A model generated the notes under the pieces. That model ran no database searches, was not told where the DNA came from, and was given only the letters and a program-made list of their open reading frames with translations. Made by a program: the position numbers and the translations under genes. This document shows positions 33,898 to 42,766 of a stretch of 64,000 nucleotides of DNA, in pieces (position 1 is the first letter of the stretch; every line of letters begins with the position of its first letter). Source of the DNA: DASRAJ01 sp035638255 (GTDB taxonomy: Bacteria; Bacteroidota; Bacteroidia; Chitinophagales; UBA10324); the NCBI GenBank assembly GCA_035638255.1, contig DASRAJ010000157.1, positions 1-64,000 on the forward strand. The letters are read 5' to 3'.

Positions 33898-36702
33898 ATG
33901 AAAACAACAATGTTAATTGTTTGCTTTTGGCTCGCCGTTGGCCAAATTCAGGCACAGTCAACGGCGCCAAGCTCCATGCATTTCCACCAGTATGGTTTTG
34001 TTCAAAATGAAGGACAATTTTGTGACCAGCATGGAAATGTTAACAAGCAAGTTGAATTTCTATATGCTAAAGATAATTTTCGCCTTGCTCTAACCCAATC
34101 CGGTTTTAGCTATGAATTGCTTCAGGAAACAACTCATGGCACAGCCTTTCCTGAAAGTGGTATAACCGATCCTGATGAGCTGGAGGACTGGCAAAATCTG
34201 CAAGCTATTCAGGAATCGGTCAATCGCATAAACATAACATTGAAGGGTTCGAATCCGCACCCTGAGATCATCACAGACCAAAATACCGGAACGGTATTCA
34301 ATTACTATCTGGGAAAGATTGTGGCCGTGAATGTGCCATCATTCAATAGGGTCACCTATAAAAATATTTATCCGGGCATTGACATGGTATTTGAAGATCA
34401 TCAGTCAGAAAATGGAGGTGATCCGGAGTATTCATTCATCGTGCATCCCGGTGCTGATGTGCATCAGATTAAGATGATGTATTCAGGTGCAGGAAATCTG
34501 CTTTTAGAAGATAACAGTACACTGGCAATAACTACTCCCTATGGCTTTATAAAGGAAACCGGGTTAAGGGGATATTGGCTTGAAGACGGCATGCCTTCCG
34601 ATGTTTCTTTTCACTTAAGAAACGGGATGCTTTCCTTTAATACCGATGTTGATAAAAGCAAAACACTAATCATTGATCCTTCTATTATATGGGGAACTTA
34701 TTTTGGCGGAACATCAGCTGAAAATTATGATACAGAAGCCGAGGTTGCGCTTGATCAAAACAACAATGTATTTCTCAGTGGTTCAACCAACAGTAAAAAA
34801 TTCATAGCCACTACCGGTGCATTTATGACCACCTATGGAGGTGGTCGTGATATACTGCTTGCCAAATTTAGTCCGGACGGACAACTGTTATTTGCTACTT
34901 ATTTTGGAGGCAACGCGCTGGATGCAGCGTATGGAGTATATTGTGATTCACACAATGACGTGGTGATCACCGGTGGCACAAAGAGCACGAATGTGGTGAC
35001 AACCTCCGGAGTTTTTCAAACCACATTACTCGGGTTCAGCGATGCACTGGTTGCTAAATTTTCCAATACCGGCCAACTAATCTGGAGCACGTTAATGGGA
35101 GGAACAGATGATGTCTCTAATGAACTTGAACATGGCAGAAGTTTAGTCTGTGATGCAAACGATAATATCTTCATCTGTGGATATGTCTGCAGCAGTTCCA
35201 ATACTGCTACCACCGGCGCCTATCAAACAACCTATCGGGGTCAGGGAGACGCCTTTCTGGTAAAATTCAATAAAGACGGGCAAAAGGTTTGGGGAACCTA
35301 TTTTAGCGGCGTTGGTAAAGATAGGGCCCATGCACTTTGTTCTGATAATTTTGGTCATATATATATCGTAGGAACTGCTAAAAGCAAAAAGAATTGGATT
35401 ACCCTGGGCTTTCAGACGCATTTTGGTGGAAATGTGGATGGGTTCATTGCAAAATTTGATACATTAGGAAATTACTATTGGTCATCATATTATGGCGGTA
35501 CCGATCAGGAGCATGGTCGTGGTGTGAAATGCGATGGAGATGGCTATATATACTTTAATGGTTGGACTGGCAGCGCGTCGCCTAACATAATTTCCACACT
35601 CGGAAGTTTTCAACAAAATTACGCCGGTGGTCTGGATGGATTTCTGGTTAAATTCACTCCGGCCGGCGGCAGAGTTTGGGGTACATACTTTGGCGGAAAC
35701 GGTTTCGATCAGTTTTTTGGAATAACGATAGATGCTGAGGCAAATCTGTACATGTGCGGAATAGCAGGAAGTACATCCGGCATTGCTTCGATAGATGCAA
35801 TTCAACCCACCTACGGCGGCGCTCAAGATGCTATGATAGCAATGTTCGACTCGAGTGGTCGCCGTATATGGTCAACCTACTTCGGGGGCACTGGTCTCGA
35901 TAATGCGTTTGATATAGAAAGAGATAGTGCCGGCATAATTTATCTTGTAATTGATACGCGTGGACCTTTACCTGTTTCTCAGGGCGCATACCAAACAACA
36001 GTGCGGGGACAAGATGATTTGGCTGTGTTTAAGTTCAATTACAACCCATGCATAGACAGTAATGAACCTAATGATAGTATTCAATTTTCTCATGTCATAA
36101 CCGGTTCATTATCATCTCCGGGTATCACCATCAACGGCTCTGTTTCATCAGCTGTTGACAGAGATTGGTTTGCTTTTCATCTGAGCACAATAGATACCCT
36201 GGTGACCATTACACTGTCAGGGCTAATAGCAAACTATGATTTGGAAGTTGTTGATTCAAACAATACATTAATTGCCTATTCAGCAAATTCCGGCGCGTCG
36301 AATGAGGTGATTACACTGAATCATCACATTGGCTCCTTCTACATTCAAATCGTTCACGACAGTTTAAATTTCACTCCATTGATTTGTTATACTCTTCAAA
36401 TCGTTTCTTCAGGGGCAAAATTGAGCGAGCCGATTTACACATCTTCGGATCTCCATCTGAAAATATATCCAAACCCATCCTTCGGTCTAATGACAGCAGA
36501 ATTTGAAAGCGTATGGGATGGTGACATGTCAATAAAAGTGTTAGATGGGATGGGAAGAGTGGTGTCCAGCAAGGCAGTGTTCGTGAGAGAAGGCAGAAAT
36601 ATCTTCCCACTCAATTTTTCTGACTTAGATGCGGGATTATATTTTCTTGAAATAAAAGCGGATAATACAAGAAGTATGATTAAGTTTGCGATTAAGAAAT
36701 AA
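33898..36702 (+). CDS. SBBP propeller protein D (DUF7948-like, PPC, T9SS)
   Basis: The 934-residue product has a signal peptide (MKTTMLIVCFWLAVGQIQAQ), the DUF7948-like region opening 'GFVQNEGQFCDQHG' with 'FNYYLGKIVAVNVPSFNRVTY' and 'YKNIYPGIDMVFEDH' to about residue 262, then seven motifs (WGTYFGG, FATYFGG, WSTLMGG, WGTYFSG, WSSYYGG, WGTYFGG, WSTYFGG). A PPC-like domain ('DSNEPNDSIQ', 'VDRDWFAFHL') and a T9SS domain ('LKIYPNPSFGLMTAEF') follow. It is near-colinear with genes E and F, with long identical blocks, so recent duplication is likely. A cell-surface location is inferred from the T9SS domain. Confidence 0.92.
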   Translation: MKTTMLIVCFWLAVGQIQAQSTAPSSMHFHQYGFVQNEGQFCDQHGNVNKQVEFLYAKDNFRLALTQSGFSYELLQETTHGTAFPESGITDPDELEDWQNLQAIQESVNRINITLKGSNPHPEIITDQNTGTVFNYYLGKIVAVNVPSFNRVTYKNIYPGIDMVFEDHQSENGGDPEYSFIVHPGADVHQIKMMYSGAGNLLLEDNSTLAITTPYGFIKETGLRGYWLEDGMPSDVSFHLRNGMLSFNTDVDKSKTLIIDPSIIWGTYFGGTSAENYDTEAEVALDQNNNVFLSGSTNSKKFIATTGAFMTTYGGGRDILLAKFSPDGQLLFATYFGGNALDAAYGVYCDSHNDVVITGGTKSTNVVTTSGVFQTTLLGFSDALVAKFSNTGQLIWSTLMGGTDDVSNELEHGRSLVCDANDNIFICGYVCSSSNTATTGAYQTTYRGQGDAFLVKFNKDGQKVWGTYFSGVGKDRAHALCSDNFGHIYIVGTAKSKKNWITLGFQTHFGGNVDGFIAKFDTLGNYYWSSYYGGTDQEHGRGVKCDGDGYIYFNGWTGSASPNIISTLGSFQQNYAGGLDGFLVKFTPAGGRVWGTYFGGNGFDQFFGITIDAEANLYMCGIAGSTSGIASIDAIQPTYGGAQDAMIAMFDSSGRRIWSTYFGGTGLDNAFDIERDSAGIIYLVIDTRGPLPVSQGAYQTTVRGQDDLAVFKFNYNPCIDSNEPNDSIQFSHVITGSLSSPGITINGSVSSAVDRDWFAFHLSTIDTLVTITLSGLIANYDLEVVDSNNTLIAYSANSGASNEVITLNHHIGSFYIQIVHDSLNFTPLICYTLQIVSSGAKLSEPIYTSSDLHLKIYPNPSFGLMTAEFESVWDGDMSIKVLDGMGRVVSSKAVFVREGRNIFPLNFSDLDAGLYFLEIKADNTRSMIKFAIKK

Positions 36703-36792
36703 GAATGAAGAAAGCTATTGCAGCGGCACCCGATGGTTCTGCTTTTCAGTAATATTTTATTACGCCTAAATACCACATTTAAACACACACAC
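36703..36792 (+). repeat. Conserved array spacer (degenerate copy)
   Basis: This 90-base spacer between genes D and E keeps the GGTTCTGCTTTTC.GTAATA block and the TTACGCCTAAATACCAC leader motif found in the other spacers, but its hairpin is degraded ('AAAGCTATTGCAGCGGCACC'). It ends in an ACACACAC run directly before the ATG of gene E. Confidence 0.6.
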
Positions 36793-39606
36793 ATGAAAAC
36801 GACGGTATTATTGGCCTGCCTATGTCTTACTTTTTGTCAAATGCAGGCACAATCAGTAGTCAGTCCTTCTATGCATTTCCGCCAAAATGGTTTTGTGCAA
36901 AACCAAGGGCAATTTTGCGACCAGCATGGAAAAGTGAGTAAACAAGTTGAATTTCTATATGCTAAGAAAGATTTTCATCTTGCTCTTAACCACTCCGGCT
37001 TTAGCTATGAGTTAATTCAGGAAACAATGCAGGCAGAAGCCTTTCCCGAAAGCGGTTTAACTGATCCGGACGACCAGGAAGATTGGCAAAATCAGCAAGC
37101 GATTCAGGAATCGGTCAGTCGTATCAATATTTCTTTGAAAGGCTCGAATCCACACCCTGAGATCATCGCAGATCACAACACCGGAACTGTATGCAATTAC
37201 TATCTTGGAAAAATTGTGGCAGTGAATGTGCCATCGTTCAATCGTGTTACTTATAAAAATATCTATGCTGGCATTGACCTTGTATTTGAAGATCATCAAT
37301 CAGAAACCGGAGGCAATCCTGAGTATTCGTTCATCGTGCATCCCGGAGCTGATGTGCATCAAATTAGAATGATGTATTCAGGTGCAGGCAGTTTGCAGTT
37401 AGAAGATCAGCATACATTGGCGATCGCCATGCCCAATGGCTTTATCCGGGAAAGAGGATTGAGGGGATATTGGCTTGAAGATGGTACACCATCCGAAGTT
37501 TCTTTCCACTTAAAAAACGGAACGCTTTCTTTTAATGCTGAAGATAATAAAAACAAAACTCTGATTATTGATCCTTCCATTGTTTGGGGGACTTATTTTG
37601 GCGGAACTGCAACGGAAACCTATCTTGAAGAATCAGAGATTGCGCTTGATAAGAATAACGATGTAATTCTTAGCGGTTCAACCACCAGCTCACACAACAT
37701 TGCGACCACGGGTGCCGTGATGCTGACGTATGGCGGCAGTCGCGACATGCTGCTTGCTAAATTTAGCACGGATGGACAATTGCTATGGGCTACATATTTT
37801 GGTGGTAGCGCGCTGGATGTAGCGTATGGAATATATTGCGATTCGTATAACAATATTGTGCTCACCGGGGGCACAAAAAGCGCGAATATAATGACCACTG
37901 CAGGAGTTTTTCAAACCACACTGGAAGGTGTCAGTGATGTGGTGGTTGCTAAATTTTCCAGCGCCGGTCAGCTTATATGGTGCACGCTAATGGGTGGACC
38001 TAATGATCTTAATCCGAAAAAAGAATTTGAAGACGGCAGAAGTTTGATTTGTGATGTAAATGATAATATCTATGTATGTGGGTATGTCCAAAGTGCCACC
38101 AATATTGCTACCACAGGTTCTTATCAGGCAACTTATAAGGGCAATGGGGATGCCTTCCTGGTAAAATTGAATAAAGATGGGCAGAAGGTGTGGGGCACCT
38201 ATTTTAGTGGGACAGGCCAAGATCGTGCTCATGCCCTTTGTTTTGATCCTACCGGTCACATATATATTGTCGGAACCGGTAAATCTAAAAAGAGCTGGAT
38301 TACGGGTGGTTTCCAAACTCACTTTGGAGGTATTGTGGATGCGTTTATTGCAAAATTTGATACAGCAGGAAATTACTATTGGTCATCTTATTACGGCGGA
38401 GCAGCCCAGGATCATGGTCGTGGTGTGAGTTGCGACGGAGCAGGAAATGTATATATGAATGGGTGGACCGCTGCCAGCGAGAATAATGTAATCTCGACGC
38501 CCGGAAGTTTTCAAGAGCAATATTCGAATAATCTGGATGGGTTCATCGTTAAGTTTACTCCCTTAGGTCACAGAGTATGGGGAACTTATTTTGGCGGACC
38601 CGACATGGATCAATTTTTCAGCATGACCATAGACCCTGAAGCGAACCTGTATGTAGAAGGAATGGCAAGCAGTTCGTCCGGCATTGCTACGATAGATGGG
38701 TTTCAACCAGAGTATGGCGGTGGCCAAGACGTTATGATGGCAATGTTCGATTCAAGTGGTCACCGCATTTGGTCAACTTATTTCGGGAGCAACACCAAGG
38801 ATAATTCATTTGATATAGAAAGAGACAGTTCTGGCAGGATTTACATTACTGTTAATACCCATGGAGATTTACCTGTTTCAGAGGACGCATATCAAACGTT
38901 CGTTCGCGGACAGGATGATTTAGCAGTGTTTAAGTTCAATTTTACCCCGTGCACTGACAACAATGAACCCAATGAAACCTTTGCAACGCCTCATGTTATT
39001 ACAGACCCATTGTCACAGGTTGCGATAAACATTGACGGGGCTATTTCTACGGCTGCTGACCAGGATTGGTTTGCGCTTCACCTGAGGTCTGAGGACACTT
39101 TAGTAACTCTCACTCTGGCAGACCCCGATAAATATTATGATTTAGAAGTTTACAATCCAAATGATTCGCTCATAGCCTCAACCACAAGTTCCGGAAGATT
39201 CGGGAATAAATTAATAACGCTGTATTACGATACCGGAACTCTCTTCATTAAAGTCCTTCATGATAATATAAACTTCTCTGCTTTTAATTGTTATACAATT
39301 CAAATCGTTTCTTCTGCCGAGAAAATAAGTGACCCTATTTCCACATCTTCAGACCGCCGTTTGAAAATATATCCAAACCCTACAACGGGTTTAATGACCA
39401 CAGAATTAGAAGGGTGCCAGGAAGGCAATATTTCAATAAAAGTATTTGATGCGATTGGAAGAATGGTATTCAGCCAGGCGGGGCAGGCAACCGAAGGTGC
39501 CAACGCCTTCTCGCTTAACCTCTCTGACTTAAACGCAGGATTATATTATCTTGAAGTCAAAGGCATTAATACCCGAAGTGTGATGAAGTTTGTGATTGAA
39601 AAATAA
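36793..39606 (+). CDS. SBBP propeller protein E (DUF7948-like, PPC, T9SS)
   Basis: The 937-residue product starts at ATG 36793 with a signal peptide (MKTTVLLACLCLTFCQMQAQ); the frame is open upstream into the spacer, but that part is non-coding repeat. It has the DUF7948-like region ('GFVQNQGQFCDQHG', 'YKNIYAGIDLVFEDH'), seven motifs (WGTYFGG, WATYFGG, WCTLMGG, WGTYFSG, WSSYYGG, WGTYFGG, WSTYFGS), a PPC-like domain ('DNNEPNETFATP', 'ADQDWFALHL') and a T9SS domain ('LKIYPNPTTGLMTTEL'). An insertion 'NPKKEFEDGRS' after unit three is shared with gene F but not with D, which marks E and F as the closer pair there. Confidence 0.92.
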   Translation: MKTTVLLACLCLTFCQMQAQSVVSPSMHFRQNGFVQNQGQFCDQHGKVSKQVEFLYAKKDFHLALNHSGFSYELIQETMQAEAFPESGLTDPDDQEDWQNQQAIQESVSRINISLKGSNPHPEIIADHNTGTVCNYYLGKIVAVNVPSFNRVTYKNIYAGIDLVFEDHQSETGGNPEYSFIVHPGADVHQIRMMYSGAGSLQLEDQHTLAIAMPNGFIRERGLRGYWLEDGTPSEVSFHLKNGTLSFNAEDNKNKTLIIDPSIVWGTYFGGTATETYLEESEIALDKNNDVILSGSTTSSHNIATTGAVMLTYGGSRDMLLAKFSTDGQLLWATYFGGSALDVAYGIYCDSYNNIVLTGGTKSANIMTTAGVFQTTLEGVSDVVVAKFSSAGQLIWCTLMGGPNDLNPKKEFEDGRSLICDVNDNIYVCGYVQSATNIATTGSYQATYKGNGDAFLVKLNKDGQKVWGTYFSGTGQDRAHALCFDPTGHIYIVGTGKSKKSWITGGFQTHFGGIVDAFIAKFDTAGNYYWSSYYGGAAQDHGRGVSCDGAGNVYMNGWTAASENNVISTPGSFQEQYSNNLDGFIVKFTPLGHRVWGTYFGGPDMDQFFSMTIDPEANLYVEGMASSSSGIATIDGFQPEYGGGQDVMMAMFDSSGHRIWSTYFGSNTKDNSFDIERDSSGRIYITVNTHGDLPVSEDAYQTFVRGQDDLAVFKFNFTPCTDNNEPNETFATPHVITDPLSQVAINIDGAISTAADQDWFALHLRSEDTLVTLTLADPDKYYDLEVYNPNDSLIASTTSSGRFGNKLITLYYDTGTLFIKVLHDNINFSAFNCYTIQIVSSAEKISDPISTSSDRRLKIYPNPTTGLMTTELEGCQEGNISIKVFDAIGRMVFSQAGQATEGANAFSLNLSDLNAGLYYLEVKGINTRSVMKFVIEK

Positions 39607-39614
39607 AAACAGAT

Positions 39615-39651
39615 AGAGCCATTACACCTGACGTGTAATGGCTCTGCTTTT
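39615..39651 (+). terminator. Perfect 13-bp stem-loop terminator after SBBP gene E
   Basis: AGAGCCATTACAC (39615-39627) pairs without mismatch with GTGTAATGGCTCT (39633-39645) around CTGAC, followed by GCTTTTCC. It is the best-preserved copy of the spacer hairpin in the SBBP array, starting 9 bases after the stop codon. Confidence 0.8.
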
Positions 39652-39686
39652 CCAATAATGATTTTTTCATGTCTAAACCCCCATTC

Positions 39687-42509
39687 ATGAAAACAGTGGC
39701 GCTCACTGCCTGCTTATGTCTCACCATAAGTCAAATACAGGCACAGTCAACAACATCCAGTTCTATACATTTCAGTCAAAATGGTTTTGTGAGAAACGCA
39801 GGACAATTCTGTGACCCGCAAGGAAAGCTGAACAGGCAAGTTGAATTTCTATATGCTAAAGATGATTTTCATCTCGCCCTTACCCAATCCGGTTTCAGCT
39901 ATGAGTTGATTCAGGAAACAAGGGAGGCGACAGCCTTTCCTGAAAGTGGTATCACCGATCCTGATGAGCTGCAGGATTGGCAAAATCTGCAACCTGTACA
40001 GGAATCAGTAGCCCGCATAAACATAACATTGAAGGGATCAAATCCGCATCCTGAAATCATCACAGACTACAACACCGGAACGCTGTTCAATTACTATATC
40101 GGACATCTTGCAGTCGTGAATGTGCCGGCTTACAACCGTGTAACCTATAAAAACATCTATCCGGGCATTGATATGGTATTTGAAGATCATCACTCCGAAA
40201 ATGGAAATGGTCCGGAGTATTCATTTATTGTGCATCCCGGGGCCGATGTACATCAGATTAAGATGAAGTACTCAGGTGCAGGAAATCTGTCTTTAACAGA
40301 TCAGCACACGCTGGCAATTGCCACACCTTATGGTTTTATAAAAGAAACCGGGCTGAAGGGATATTGGCTTGAAGATGGTGCGCCATCAGATGTTTCTTTC
40401 CGTTTAAAAAATGGGATGCTTTCTTTTAATGCTGAAAGTGATAAAAGCAAAACACTAATTATTGACCCTTCGATTGTGTGGGGAACTTATTTTGGCGGAG
40501 GAGGATCTGAAACTTATCTTGAGGAAGCTGAGATTGCACTTGATAAAAACAATGATGTATTTCTAACCGGTTGCACTAATAGTTCCAATTACATTGCCAC
40601 CAGCGGTGCGGTAATGGAAACATATAGCGGTAGTCGTGACATTCTGCTTGCCGAATTTAGTAAAGACGGAAATCTGTTATGGGCTACTTATTTTGGGGGC
40701 AACGGGCTGGATGTGGCGTATGGAGTTTACTGCGATTCATACAATAATCCCGTGATCACCGGAGGCACAAAGAGTACGAATGTAATGACGACTTCCGGAG
40801 TTTTTCAAACTACTTTAGAAGGATATAGCGATGTGCTGATTGCTAAATTTTCTGCCTTCGGCCAACTTATGTGGTGTACCCTGATGGGAGGACCTAATGA
40901 TCTGTATCCCAAAAATGAATTTGAAGATGGCAGAAGTTTGATCTGCGATGCAAATGATAACATCTATGTATGCGGATATGTCCAAAGTGATTCAAATACG
41001 GCTACTACAGGTGCTTATCAATCAACTTATGCGGGTAAAGGAGATGCCTTCCTGGTAAAATTCAGTAAGGACGGACAAAAGATTTGGGGAACCTATTTCA
41101 GCGGCGCAGGCCAGGATCGGGCTCATGCCCTATGTTTTGATCTTTTGGGGCACATATATATTATAGGGACCGCCGAAACCAAAAAGAATTGGATTACACT
41201 CGGTTTTCAGAAACATTATGGGGGACATACGGATGCGTTTATTGCAAAATTTGATACATCCGGAAATTATTATTGGTCATCATATTACGGTGGAATCGCA
41301 CAGGATCATGCCCGTGGTGTGAAATGCGATGGAGCGGACTTCGTATATATGAATGGGTGGACCGGTTCCAGCGAGGCTAATGTAATTTCAACACCGGGAA
41401 GCTTCCAACAAAATTATTCTGACAATCTGGATGGCTTCCTCGTTAAATTCAATCCATCCGGAATCAGGGTTTGGGGCACCTACTTTGGCGGAACCGCAAT
41501 GGATCAATTTTTCGGAATGACTATAGACGAACAGGCGAATCTGTACATGATCGGCATGGCAGCCAGCACATCCGGCATCGCCACTTTCGATGCCCTTCAA
41601 CAGACGTATGGAGGCGGGCAAGATGCCTTTATAGCGATGTTCGACTCAAGTGGTCGCCGCAGTTGGTCAACTTATTTCGGAGGCACCGGCAAGGATAATG
41701 GGTTTGATATAGAAAGGGATACTTCCGGCATGATTTACATTGTTGTTGACACGCATGGACCTTTACCTGTTACGCAAACCGTTTATCAAACCGTGGTTCG
41801 CGGTCAGGATGATTTAGCTGTGTTTGAATTTGATTTCAACCCATGTATAGGCATATATGAGCCCAATGAAAATTTTTTAGACCCTTTTTTTATCAAGGAT
41901 ACATTGACAACCGCGGGCATCACAATCAACGATGCTGTTTCATCGGCAACGGACAAAGACTGGTTTTCTTTTCACCTAAGGTCTATAGACACTATTGTCA
42001 CCATTACTCTTTCCGGACTAAGAACAAACTACGATTTGGAAGTTTATAATTCAAGCTATGATCTCATTGCGTCCTCCTCCTTTCCCGGCGGATTGAGTGA
42101 AAGCATTACTCTGGATCACGATACCGGCATGATCTACATTCAAATCGCTCATGACAGTTTAAGTTTTACTCCGTACATTTGTTATACACTTCAAATCGTT
42201 CCTTCTTCAGGAGGAAAATTAAGTGAACCAATTCCGGCATCTTCGAATCACCATCTAAAAATATATCCCAATCCAACCTCCGGTTTAATGACTGCGGAAT
42301 TGGAAAACTGTCAACGAGGTGATATCTCAATAATAGTGGTTGATGGAATGGGGAAAATAGTATACACCGGGAAAGAACAGGCAACAGAAGGTACTAATAG
42401 TTTCTCACTTAATCTTTCTGAATTGAAACCGGGATTATATATGATCGGGGTACAAGGCAGTGATACTTATCATGTCATGAAATTTCTGATTGCCCGAAAG
42501 GCTCCCTGA
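39687..42509 (+). CDS. SBBP propeller protein F (DUF7948-like, PPC, T9SS)
   Basis: The 940-residue product starts at ATG 39687 (MKTVALTACLCLTISQIQAQ); an upstream in-frame ATG would lengthen the signal peptide by six residues from the spacer. It has the DUF7948-like region ('GFVRNAGQFCDPQG', 'YKNIYPGIDMVFEDH'), seven propeller motifs with 'NPKNEFEDGRS'-type insert as in E, a PPC-like domain ('IYEPNENFLDP', 'TDKDWFSFHL') and a T9SS domain ('LKIYPNPTSGLMTAEL') with a slightly different end ('LIARKAP' instead of '(A/V)IxK'). Stretches near the PPC region match D more than E, hinting at mosaic exchange between copies. Confidence 0.92.
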   Translation: MKTVALTACLCLTISQIQAQSTTSSSIHFSQNGFVRNAGQFCDPQGKLNRQVEFLYAKDDFHLALTQSGFSYELIQETREATAFPESGITDPDELQDWQNLQPVQESVARINITLKGSNPHPEIITDYNTGTLFNYYIGHLAVVNVPAYNRVTYKNIYPGIDMVFEDHHSENGNGPEYSFIVHPGADVHQIKMKYSGAGNLSLTDQHTLAIATPYGFIKETGLKGYWLEDGAPSDVSFRLKNGMLSFNAESDKSKTLIIDPSIVWGTYFGGGGSETYLEEAEIALDKNNDVFLTGCTNSSNYIATSGAVMETYSGSRDILLAEFSKDGNLLWATYFGGNGLDVAYGVYCDSYNNPVITGGTKSTNVMTTSGVFQTTLEGYSDVLIAKFSAFGQLMWCTLMGGPNDLYPKNEFEDGRSLICDANDNIYVCGYVQSDSNTATTGAYQSTYAGKGDAFLVKFSKDGQKIWGTYFSGAGQDRAHALCFDLLGHIYIIGTAETKKNWITLGFQKHYGGHTDAFIAKFDTSGNYYWSSYYGGIAQDHARGVKCDGADFVYMNGWTGSSEANVISTPGSFQQNYSDNLDGFLVKFNPSGIRVWGTYFGGTAMDQFFGMTIDEQANLYMIGMAASTSGIATFDALQQTYGGGQDAFIAMFDSSGRRSWSTYFGGTGKDNGFDIERDTSGMIYIVVDTHGPLPVTQTVYQTVVRGQDDLAVFEFDFNPCIGIYEPNENFLDPFFIKDTLTTAGITINDAVSSATDKDWFSFHLRSIDTIVTITLSGLRTNYDLEVYNSSYDLIASSSFPGGLSESITLDHDTGMIYIQIAHDSLSFTPYICYTLQIVPSSGGKLSEPIPASSNHHLKIYPNPTSGLMTAELENCQRGDISIIVVDGMGKIVYTGKEQATEGTNSFSLNLSELKPGLYMIGVQGSDTYHVMKFLIARKAP

Positions 42510-42766
42510 GAGAAAAAGAGGGATGGAACAATTACATTAAACATACGTAAAGGGCGAATAGAAAGTGATGCAGTCATCCCGATCAGATTAATCGTGATTC
42601 AGCAGCAATCAAATTCAAAGGGAGACGGAATTAAATTTGGAAACTCTTTTTGGAGAATGGATTTTCCGGCATCTTGTTGGTAGTAAATCCTTCGCTTGAT
42701 AACATTCCACCGGGAGCTTGACGAATATCCTTTATTAAACTCTTATAATTTAACTATAAACTATTT

